Origin: DATBLE01 sp963808815
Lineage (GTDB): Bacteria > Actinomycetota > Thermoleophilia > Gaiellales > Gaiellaceae
Length of the DNA stretch: 64,000 bases
Assembly: GCA_963808815.1 (NCBI GenBank)
Contig: CAWEGI010000017.1
Coordinates: 293,994-357,993, forward strand
Reading direction: 5' to 3'
The notes beneath the pieces are model-generated. The model had not been told where the DNA came from and did not search any database. It was given only the letters and a program-made list of their open reading frames with translations. Both the position numbers and the translations under genes were made by a program. Below are positions 57,886-64,000 of the stretch, in pieces. How positions within the stretch are numbered: the stretch's first letter is position 1; every line of letters starts with the position of its first letter.

Positions 57886-59101
57886 TCCCTGGCTGCGGCT
57901 GACGGCGCTCGGTGCGTCGGCGGCGACCCTGCTCGCCGTGATCAGCGGCGCGGCGTCGCTGGGCGCGGCACACCAGCTGCTCTCCGCTCTCGCGCTGCCG
58001 CCCCTCGTCGCTGTGCTCGTCGCGGCGTGGCTCGGCCATCGCCGCCTGGTCGTTCCCGCCCTGGCCTCGATCGCGCTGTTCGGGCTGGCGGCGCTGATCA
58101 CGGTGCACGGGCTGCACCTCGCCGCGGCCGCGGTCGCGTTCGCGTCGACGCTCGTGCTGACCGCGCTGACGTTCCGCGGGGAAGCGGCGCCGCTCGGGCC
58201 CGCTGTCTCTCTGCGCCGACCGGGCTTTGCCCGGCCGGCTGCGGAAGAGCTGCGGGACTACATCACGCTGACCAAGCCACGGATCATGTCGCTGCTGCTC
58301 CTGACCGGAGTCTGCGGGATGTTCGTGGGCGCGCAGGGCGTGCCGCCGCTCGGCGACCTGGCCGCGCTCGTCGTCGGGCTCGCGCTTGCGTGCGGCGGCG
58401 CCAGCGCCCTGAACCACGTGATCGACCGTGACATCGACGCGATGATGGGCGAGCGCACGCGCGCCCGGCCGGTCACCGCCGGGCGGGTGTCACCGACGTA
58501 CGCGCTCGAGTTCGGACTTGCGCTGTCGGCGCTCTCTTTCGTGCTGCTCGCCGGCGTGGTCAACGTGCTGACCGCGACGCTGGCGCTCGTCGGGAACCTC
58601 TTCTACGTCCTCGTCTACACCCGCTGGCTGAAGCGCTCGACGCCGCAGAACATCGTCATCGGCGGCGCCGCCGGCGCGATCCCGCCGCTGGTCGGGTGGG
58701 CGGCCGCGACCGGGAACCTGACTCTGCCGGCGATCTCGCTCTTCCTGATCGTCTTCTTCTGGACGCCGCCCCACTTCTGGGCGCTGGCGCTCCTGATCAA
58801 GCGCAACTACGCGGAGGCGGGCATCCCGATGCTCCCGGTCGTGCGCGGCGAGCGCGAGACCGTGAAGCAGATCCTGCTCTACTCGGTCGTGATGGTCGCG
58901 GTCACCGCCGTGCCGTTCCTGTGGGGGACGCTCGGGCTCGCCTATCTCATCGCTGCGCTGCTGCTGGGCGCAGCGTTCATCTGGCTGGCCGTCCAGCTGG
59001 CCCGGCACACGACGCCGCGGCAGGCGTCACTCCTCTTCCACTCGTCGCTCCTCTACCTCGCCCTCGTGTTCGTCGCCGCCGCCGTCGACGTGGCCGCCTG
59101 A
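57866..59101 (+). CDS. ctaB: Protoheme IX farnesyltransferase with N-terminal membrane extension
   Basis: 411 residues from ATG 57866, with GGAG close upstream; GTG 57863 is the alternative. Residues ~130-411 are a standard CtaB: ITLTKPRIMSLLLLTGVCGM, ALNHVIDRDIDAMMGERTRA with the Mg-diphosphate Asp motif, RARPV, WLKRSTPQNIVIGGAAGAIP and FFWTPPHFWALALLIKRNYA. The first ~125 residues add four hydrophobic helices unlike CtaB and may be a remnant of a heme A synthase-like or unrelated membrane domain. It makes heme O for the oxidase. Overlaps coxA by 20 bases. Confidence 0.9.
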   Translation: MQASVPSPWLRLTALGASAATLLAVISGAASLGAAHQLLSALALPPLVAVLVAAWLGHRRLVVPALASIALFGLAALITVHGLHLAAAAVAFASTLVLTALTFRGEAAPLGPAVSLRRPGFARPAAEELRDYITLTKPRIMSLLLLTGVCGMFVGAQGVPPLGDLAALVVGLALACGGASALNHVIDRDIDAMMGERTRARPVTAGRVSPTYALEFGLALSALSFVLLAGVVNVLTATLALVGNLFYVLVYTRWLKRSTPQNIVIGGAAGAIPPLVGWAAATGNLTLPAISLFLIVFFWTPPHFWALALLIKRNYAEAGIPMLPVVRGERETVKQILLYSVVMVAVTAVPFLWGTLGLAYLIAALLLGAAFIWLAVQLARHTTPRQASLLFHSSLLYLALVFVAAAVDVAA

Positions 59102-59107
59102 CCCGTG

Positions 59108-59227
59108 ATGCACGATCCCGAGACCGAGCGCAAGAACCTCCTCTGGGGCTGGGGGCTCTTCGTGCTCTTCTGCCTGCTCGCCCTCGGCACGTTCGCGATC
59201 GCGTTCATCTACCTCGCGGTCGACTAG
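59108..59227 (+). CDS. 39-residue single-span membrane protein beside ctaB
   Basis: ATG 59108 to TAG 59227. MHDPETERKNLLWGWGLFVL followed by FCLLALGTFAIAFIYLAVD: a short charged N-terminus and one helix of about 22 residues. It starts 6 bases after ctaB on the same strand with GTGATG at its start. Small single-helix subunits (subunit IV-like) occur with caa3 oxidases, so this could be one. A hairpin (59227-59254) follows at once. Confidence 0.6.
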   Translation: MHDPETERKNLLWGWGLFVLFCLLALGTFAIAFIYLAVD

Positions 59228-59254
59228 GCCGGCCTCCGGGCCGAGCGGCCGGCC
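59227..59254 (+). terminator. Possible hairpin terminator after the oxidase genes
   Basis: GGCCGGCC repeated with a 12-base loop forms an 8-base stem directly at the stop of the 39-residue gene. No T-tract. Confidence 0.35.
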
Positions 59255-59306
59255 CGCGGTCGACGGGCTCCGCCTGTGGATACAAAGGCACACTCTTGGC
59301 GCAGTT

Positions 59307-59323
59307 CCAGTCTCAGAGACTGG
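59307..59323. promoter_or_regulatory. 17-bp perfect palindrome upstream of the amidase gene
   Basis: CCAGTCTC-A-GAGACTGG, two 8-base arms around one base, 75 bases before the GTG at 59398. It could be an operator or a hairpin in the leader. Confidence 0.35.
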
Positions 59324-59397
59324 GTGCGAAACGCCACGAGGTCCGACACGGCCGGACCAGCCGACAGTGCGGGGGCACTTCGGCGAAGATCGAGCGA

Positions 59398-60519
59398 GTG
59401 GAGGACCTGACGGGCATCTTCCTCGCCCGACCTGAGCAGCCGGCCGAAGGCATCCGGCTCGCGGTCAAGGACCTCTTCGACACCGCAGGGCTGACGACGA
59501 CATACGGCTCGGCCATCTTCACCGAGCACGTCCCGACCTCGACCGCCGCGGCCGTCGAGCGGCTGGAGGCACGCGGCTACGCCAACGTCGGCAAGACGAA
59601 CCTGCACGAGTTCGCGTACGGGACGACCTCGGAGAACCCCCACTTCGGCACCGTGCCGAACCCGATCGCGCCCGGCCGGGTCGCCGGCGGTTCGAGCGGC
59701 GGCTCCGCCGCGGCCCTCGCCGCCGGACTCGCAGACGCGGCGCTCGGCTCCGACACCGGCGGCTCGATCCGGATCCCGGCCGCGTGCTGCGGCGTCGTCG
59801 GCCTGAAGCCGACGTGGGGGCTCGTGCCGCTGGACGGCTGCTTCCCGCTGGCCCCGAGCCTCGACCACGGCGGCCCGATGGCTCCCTCGGTCGAGGGATG
59901 CACGGCGATGCTCGAGGCGCTCGTGCCCGGGTTCGAGCGTGCCTCGCTCGGCTCGCTCGCGGAGGTCCGCGTCGGCGTCGCCTGGATCGAGCACGCCGAG
60001 CCACTCGTCCGCGCCCGGGTCGAGGAAGCCGCCTCCGCCTTCCCCGACCGGCGCACGGTCGACCCCCCGCTGGGCGAGGCGGTCCGCACCGTGTTCATGC
60101 GCGAGGTGGCGGACGTCCACCGGGAGCTGTACGCCGAGAACGCCGACCTCTACGGCGCGAACGTCGCCGCCAAGATCGAGCTCTGCCTCGCAGTCACCGA
60201 TTCCGAGTACGAGGCAGGGCTGCGCGCCCGCGACGCGTACCGCGCGCAGATGGCGGAGCTCTTCGACGAGGTCGACCTGATCGTCAGTCCGACGCTGCCC
60301 CTCGTCGCCCCGCAGGCCGGCCAGGACGAGCGCGAGCTCCGCGGCCGGCTGACGCTGCTGACGTGGCCCTTCAACGTGCTCGGCGCACCGGCGCTCGCAT
60401 TGCCCTGCGGCCCGGCCGAGGACGGCCTACCCGCATCGGTACAGATCGCCGGGCCGCCCGGCGCCGACGCCCTCGTGCTCGCTGCGGGTGCCCTGCTCGA
60501 GAACGCACTCAAGCCCTAG
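59398..60519 (+). CDS. Amidase-signature family hydrolase
   Basis: 373 residues from GTG 59398 (VEDLTGIFLARPEQPAEGIR). Ser-Ser-Lys triad: Lys in RLAVKDLFDTAGL, cis-Ser in GRVAGGSSGGSAAALAAGLA, nucleophile Ser in GSDTGGSIRIPAACCGVVGL with KPTWG following. Shorter than GatA (~480) and no GatB/GatC nearby, so a stand-alone amidase for small amides is likelier than transamidation. The substrate is not visible. Confidence 0.88.
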   Translation: MEDLTGIFLARPEQPAEGIRLAVKDLFDTAGLTTTYGSAIFTEHVPTSTAAAVERLEARGYANVGKTNLHEFAYGTTSENPHFGTVPNPIAPGRVAGGSSGGSAAALAAGLADAALGSDTGGSIRIPAACCGVVGLKPTWGLVPLDGCFPLAPSLDHGGPMAPSVEGCTAMLEALVPGFERASLGSLAEVRVGVAWIEHAEPLVRARVEEAASAFPDRRTVDPPLGEAVRTVFMREVADVHRELYAENADLYGANVAAKIELCLAVTDSEYEAGLRARDAYRAQMAELFDEVDLIVSPTLPLVAPQAGQDERELRGRLTLLTWPFNVLGAPALALPCGPAEDGLPASVQIAGPPGADALVLAAGALLENALKP

Positions 60520-60545
60520 TCGGCAGTTGCCGACAAAGGGATGCA

Positions 60546-62234
60546 GTGCTCGCACGCATCGGCATCATCCTCGCACTCGCCACGGTCGCTCTCGTGCCCG
60601 CCGCGCAGAGCGCCGTGCCCTCTGGCCCCACCGGGCTCCGCGCGTTCCTGCTGCGGGCAGACGAGCCCGCCCTCGACACGTTCCCGCGGACGCCGTCCTT
60701 CGAGTGGGCGCCGTACCAGCGTGCGACGAGCTACGACTTCGAGCTCGCGACCAGCAAGACCTTCGACGACCGGACGGTCGTGTGGTCCACGAGCAGCCGG
60801 AAGACGCCTTTGCGCGTGCCGGCGGTGGCGATCCCGACCGCGCTGCCCTGGATGACCGGCAACCCCTACGCGCTGTACGCCCACGTCCGCGCCCACGTCG
60901 GGTCGCGGGTGACCAGATGGAGTACCCCGTTCGGGTTGAACATGCGCTGGAAGGCCGAGCCCGAGCAGATCCTCCCGGACACGCCCGGCCTCGTCCGCTG
61001 GACGCCGGTCGAGGGTGCGACCTCGTACGAGGTCTGGTTCGTCGATCCGGGCAAGGTGGTCAGCACCTCGACGAACGTGGCCGACGAGCGCGAGTACTAC
61101 AGCTTCCATTCCGACCCGCTCTGGAGCGGCACGGTGCAGTGGCGCGTTCGGGCAGTGCGCACGCTGTACGGCTCGCTGCCGACCGGGCTGCCGGTCGTCA
61201 CGTACGGGCCGTGGAGCCAGACCTTCGTCTCGAGCAACCCGCCGGTGACGACCGGGCCGATCTCGCTGCTCGAGACCGCCTCGGACGTCGTCGGCTCGCA
61301 GGCCAACCCGGTGGCGCACAGCCTGACGCCTTCTTTCGTCTTCAGCGGCGACACCGCGACGAACGGGTCAGCGGGACGCCTGTTCCGCGTCTACGTCGCC
61401 ACCGACCGCCAGTGCGTGAACGTCGTTTTCACGGGCGCGGTCGTCGGCAGTCCCTCGTACGCGCCGCGCATCAGCGGGCCGCTCGCCCTTCCGAACTCGA
61501 CCGAATCAGTCGCCAAGGCACAGAGCTCCTACCTCGCCGACGGCGCGCAGCCCGGCACCTTCTCCGCAGACTTCCGCGCGGTGACGACGGGCGAGAGCTC
61601 GGCCGGCCAGTCGAGCGGAGGCAGCAGCGCCGCGCCGGCCGGAGGCACCTCGGGGACCGACTTCACCGCCTCAGGCGCACTGGTCGACCTCTGGGACAGT
61701 GGCTGGCCCACCGGCCGCTACTACTGGACAGTCGTCCCGGTGCGCGAGGTCGTGACCCAGACGTCCGTCAAGTACTACGACGCCGAGGTTCCCCAGGACG
61801 CCTGCGCCGCCGGCCGCGTCGCCGAGTTCGGCAAGGCGAGCCAGCCGGCGACGACCTTCCAGACGCGCCCCTACGCGTCGGGGCTCTCGCCGAACGGCGA
61901 GCTGGTGGCCGCACAGGCCGCCGTGCCGTCGTTCTACCGCGCGGCGCTCGTCGCCTGGGCACCTGCGCTGGGCGCGACCGGCTACGAGGTGCAGTGGTCG
62001 AAGACCAGGTACCCGTGGAAGGCGGCCGCCGCGCCGCTGTACACGGCGGCGACGTCGGTCCTGCTCGAGGGCCTCACGCCCGGAACGTGGTACTACCGCG
62101 TGCGTGGGATCGACCCGTACGTGCCCGGGCCGGTGAAACAGATGACCTGGTCGAGCCCGGTCAGGATCATGCTCGTCAAGCCGCGGTTCTCCGTCCAGGA
62201 CGGCAGCGTCACCACCCGTCGCGTCAAGAAGTAG
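60546..62234 (+). CDS. Secreted fibronectin-III-like repeat protein
   Basis: 562 residues from GTG 60546, with AAAGGGA about 7 bases upstream. Signal peptide IGIILALATVALVPAAQSAV. At least three fibronectin-III-like domains: TPSFEWAPYQRATSYDFELA, LVRWTPVEGATSYEVWFVDP and LVAWAPALGATGYEVQWSKT, each with the W...A..Y.... strand pattern and LTPGTWYYRVRGIDPY ends. A Ser/Gly/Ala-rich linker near residue 355. An exported surface or cell-wall protein. Its stop overlaps the convergent DUF4349 gene by 11 bases. Confidence 0.8.
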   Translation: MLARIGIILALATVALVPAAQSAVPSGPTGLRAFLLRADEPALDTFPRTPSFEWAPYQRATSYDFELATSKTFDDRTVVWSTSSRKTPLRVPAVAIPTALPWMTGNPYALYAHVRAHVGSRVTRWSTPFGLNMRWKAEPEQILPDTPGLVRWTPVEGATSYEVWFVDPGKVVSTSTNVADEREYYSFHSDPLWSGTVQWRVRAVRTLYGSLPTGLPVVTYGPWSQTFVSSNPPVTTGPISLLETASDVVGSQANPVAHSLTPSFVFSGDTATNGSAGRLFRVYVATDRQCVNVVFTGAVVGSPSYAPRISGPLALPNSTESVAKAQSSYLADGAQPGTFSADFRAVTTGESSAGQSSGGSSAAPAGGTSGTDFTASGALVDLWDSGWPTGRYYWTVVPVREVVTQTSVKYYDAEVPQDACAAGRVAEFGKASQPATTFQTRPYASGLSPNGELVAAQAAVPSFYRAALVAWAPALGATGYEVQWSKTRYPWKAAAAPLYTAATSVLLEGLTPGTWYYRVRGIDPYVPGPVKQMTWSSPVRIMLVKPRFSVQDGSVTTRRVKK

Positions 62235-63261
62235 CGAGCAAGCGCTCCTCACGTCGGCGGCGTCGTACGCTCAGACCGCCGAGCGCCACCGCGCCGAGCA
62301 CGAAGAACGGCGCGCCCACGACCAGCACGTAGACGAGCACCTTCGCCTCGTCGGCGACGATCTGCCCTGAGCGGTGGAGCGCGAGGCCGATCCGGCCCGG
62401 CTCGTGCGGCAGGACGACCGCCTTCTCCTTGCTCCGCAGGTCGAGCGAAACCGTCGCGTACGACGTCTGCCGGCGGAGAGCGGCCTGCTGCTTCTGGAGC
62501 ACGACTAGCTGCCGCCGCGCCGCCACCAGCCGGTTCTCGAGCCGGGCGCGCTCGGCCGCCGTCAGCGACGGGCTCTCGAGCTTCGCGTGGAGCTTCGCAG
62601 TCAGGTCGCGCTGCGCCTGCAGCACGCGGAACCGCCGGTCGAGCTGCGGCTGCGCGTCGCGGATCGAGACGTGCTGGTCGAGGATCTGCCCGAGCGCCGA
62701 GTAGCGCACCAGCGCCTCCTGGACGCTGCCGACGGGGACGCGGACCACGAGATAGGCGGAGCCGCGCTCGCTGCCGGAGCCGTACTCGACGCTACGTACG
62801 TAGCCGTCGAAGTCGCGCGTCAGACGGAGAGCGCGCTTCGTGGCCGCCGAGAGATCCGCGATCTTCAGCGTCAGCTCGGCCTCGTAGAGCTGCGCCCGGC
62901 CGGAGGTGGCGGGCAATGCCGCGCCGCCGAACGAGCCGGAGCCGGCCGCCTTCGAGTCGGCCGTGGCAGCGGGCGACAGCGTCGCCCGGGGCGCGGCCTC
63001 GCCACGCGCCGCGCGTTCGGAGCCGCCGTTGCCGGAGCTCGACAGTCCGACCGCGAGCGCGACCGCCGCCGCCACGGCAGCGCACGCCGGCACCAGCACG
63101 ACCGCCAACCGACGCCAAGGAAGCTCGCGGCGAGGACGGCCGCCCTCTGCGGCCGGCGCACCCGCTGCGATCGCCGCCACCCGGGCGCGCAGATCGGGCG
63201 AGGCGGTGATCCGGGCCGAGCGGATCTCGTTCACGATCGACTCTTGATCAGGCTGCGACAT
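62224..63261 (-). CDS. DUF4349 membrane protein, probable anti-sigma partner
   Basis: 345 residues. Cytosolic N-terminus (IVNEIRSARITASPDLRARV), one membrane helix (LAVVLVPACAAVAAAVALAV), an external DUF4349 domain with AQLYEAELTLKIADLSAATK, TRDFDGYVRSVEYGSGSERG and LGQILDQHVSIRDAQPQLDR, a coiled coil (ERARLENRLVAARRQLVVLQ) and a second helix near the end. The start overlaps the sigma factor gene by 14 bases, the classic order sigma then membrane regulator. The short N-terminal cytosolic part could hold the sigma factor. Confidence 0.75.
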   Translation of the reverse strand: MSQPDQESIVNEIRSARITASPDLRARVAAIAAGAPAAEGGRPRRELPWRRLAVVLVPACAAVAAAVALAVGLSSSGNGGSERAARGEAAPRATLSPAATADSKAAGSGSFGGAALPATSGRAQLYEAELTLKIADLSAATKRALRLTRDFDGYVRSVEYGSGSERGSAYLVVRVPVGSVQEALVRYSALGQILDQHVSIRDAQPQLDRRFRVLQAQRDLTAKLHAKLESPSLTAAERARLENRLVAARRQLVVLQKQQAALRRQTSYATVSLDLRSKEKAVVLPHEPGRIGLALHRSGQIVADEAKVLVYVLVVGAPFFVLGAVALGGLSVRRRRREERLLATS

Positions 63262-63787
63262 CGGCGCTCATCCTCTCTTCGAGCTTCTTCAGTGCCCGGC
63301 TGAGCCGGGTAGTGCAGGCCGTGGGCGAAATGCCGAGGACGCGCGCGGCGGTCTCGATCTCGAGGTCGAGCAGGATGCGCAGGGCGATCACCTCGCGCTC
63401 GCCGGCCGACAGGGTTGCGAGCGCGCGCTCGAGCTCTGGCGAAAGCCCGCCGAGGAGGCCGTCCTCGACCTCGTTCGGCAGGTCTGCTGCGTACGCCCGC
63501 TCGCGCCGGCGGCGGCGCTCCTCGGCGCGGAAGTGGTCGAGCGCGGTCGAGCGTGCGACCCGGCAGAGCCACGTCTTCGCGCTCCCTCTCCCGGGGTCGA
63601 AGCGGCGCCACTGGCGCAGCGCCCTCTCGAACGTCTCGGCGGTCAGCTCCTCGGCCATCTCCCGGCTGCGGGTCAGGTAGACGAGGTAGGCGTGGACGTC
63701 GTCGAGATGGCGCTCGGCTACGGACTCGAAGCTCGGCACCTCCGCAACGACCTGCACGCCGGATGTACGCCGCCGGCGGCCGATCAC
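63248..63787 (-). CDS. ECF sigma factor
   Basis: 179 residues. Region 2 VPSFESVAERHLDDVHAYLV, then REMAEELTAETFERALRQWR and KTWLCRVARSTALDHFRAEE; region 4 ATLSAGEREVIALRILLDLE and TAARVLGISPTACTTRLSRA. About the normal ECF length. Downstream overlap with the DUF4349 gene implies joint control. The start may be a few codons later (GTG before VAEVPSFES). Confidence 0.88.
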   Translation of the reverse strand: MIGRRRRTSGVQVVAEVPSFESVAERHLDDVHAYLVYLTRSREMAEELTAETFERALRQWRRFDPGRGSAKTWLCRVARSTALDHFRAEERRRRRERAYAADLPNEVEDGLLGGLSPELERALATLSAGEREVIALRILLDLEIETAARVLGISPTACTTRLSRALKKLEERMSADVAA

Positions 63788-63788
63788 G

Positions 63789-64000
63789 TCACACCGATCT
63801 GACCGCGGCCTCGTACACAGGGTCGCGCGCGAACGACTCCAGCTCGGCAGAGAGCAGATCGCCGGGTGAGCACGGAAGCCCTCGCGCGGGCGGCACCACC
63901 TCGCCGTCTACCTCGACGCGCGACACCTTGTCGGTGTCGACATGGCTCAGCCGGAAGCGTCTCCGGAGCCGCGCCTGCAACCAGGCGCGCAGCAGCACCG
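63789..64000 (-). CDS. Partial gene at right edge
   Basis: The frame is open to the window end; about 70 C-terminal residues are visible (RLSHVDTDKVSRVEVDGEVV, then GDLLSAELESFARDPVYEAA). A GTG at 63998 could be its start, which would make it a small protein. No family recognised. It ends one base before the start of the sigma factor gene at 63787. Confidence 0.45.
   Translation of the reverse strand, partial: VLLRAWLQARLRRRFRLSHVDTDKVSRVEVDGEVVPPARGLPCSPGDLLSAELESFARDPVYEAAVRSV

Overview
The window is high-GC DNA with densely packed genes that often overlap by four bases. The gene types suggest an actinobacterium of the Thermoleophilia (Gaiella/Solirubrobacter-like) kind. They include zinc-ribbon adenylate cyclase/ATPase regulators, LamG and Ig-like secreted proteins, multidomain glycosyltransferases, an ANTAR regulator, a caa3-type oxidase and DasR-like amino-sugar control. 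The lineage is inferred from gene content; no rRNA or tRNA is present to confirm it.

Layout. 1-5.9 kb: a GT87-type membrane glycosyltransferase cut by the left edge, a sigma factor with a membrane segment and long tail, a DUF218 protein, a family 2 glycosyltransferase, a secreted Ig-like protein and a DivIVA-like coiled-coil protein. 5.8-31.2 kb: a long minus-strand cell-surface glycan cluster. Read in the direction of transcription it holds a glycoside-hydrolase/GT2 fusion, a small membrane protein, an ABC exporter, a GT-B/GT2 fusion, methyltransferases, GT4 and GT2 enzymes, a ParB-like protein, a GT2-methyltransferase fusion, a polysaccharide deacetylase, a LamG protein, three tandem GT-B paralogues, an APH-type kinase and a ChbG/YdjC deacetylase. 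31.4-34.6 kb: a zinc-ribbon cyclase/AAA/TPR regulator divergent from that cluster. 34.6-43.8 kb: mixed secreted and regulatory genes (ANTAR regulator, HlyIII-like protein, alpha/beta hydrolase, PRC-barrel protein, beta-helix and lamin-tail proteins). 44.0-53.9 kb: an amino-sugar regulon. A GntR/DasR-like regulator sits between a minus-strand ABC transporter plus cytoplasmic hexosaminidase operon and a plus-strand murQ-nagA-SIS operon, with four dre-like operators. 54-59.3 kb: a flippase-like membrane protein and caa3 oxidase genes (coxB, coxA, ctaB, and a 39-residue membrane protein). 59.4-64 kb: an amidase, a secreted fibronectin-like protein, a DUF4349 protein with its ECF sigma factor, and a partial gene at the right edge.

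Quality warning. Between about 3 and 31 kb almost every gene is split by one or more single-base frameshifts, although catalytic motifs continue intact across the frames. The same is seen at 34.6-35.5 kb and mildly in the beta-helix gene near 41.5 kb. The even spread, the intact four-base start/stop overlaps and the indel differences between two nearly identical LamG repeats point to consensus sequencing errors, not mass gene decay. Split genes are therefore annotated as single CDS with outer boundaries; internal frames must be corrected before translation.

How the genes work together. The glycan cluster looks able to build, decorate (methylate, deacetylate, possibly phosphorylate) and export a surface polysaccharide or glycoconjugate. 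The amino-sugar regulon looks able to import GlcNAc- or MurNAc-containing sugars, hydrolyse them in the cytoplasm and feed GlcNAc-6-P through NagA and an SIS-family enzyme into central metabolism, under a DasR-like repressor.
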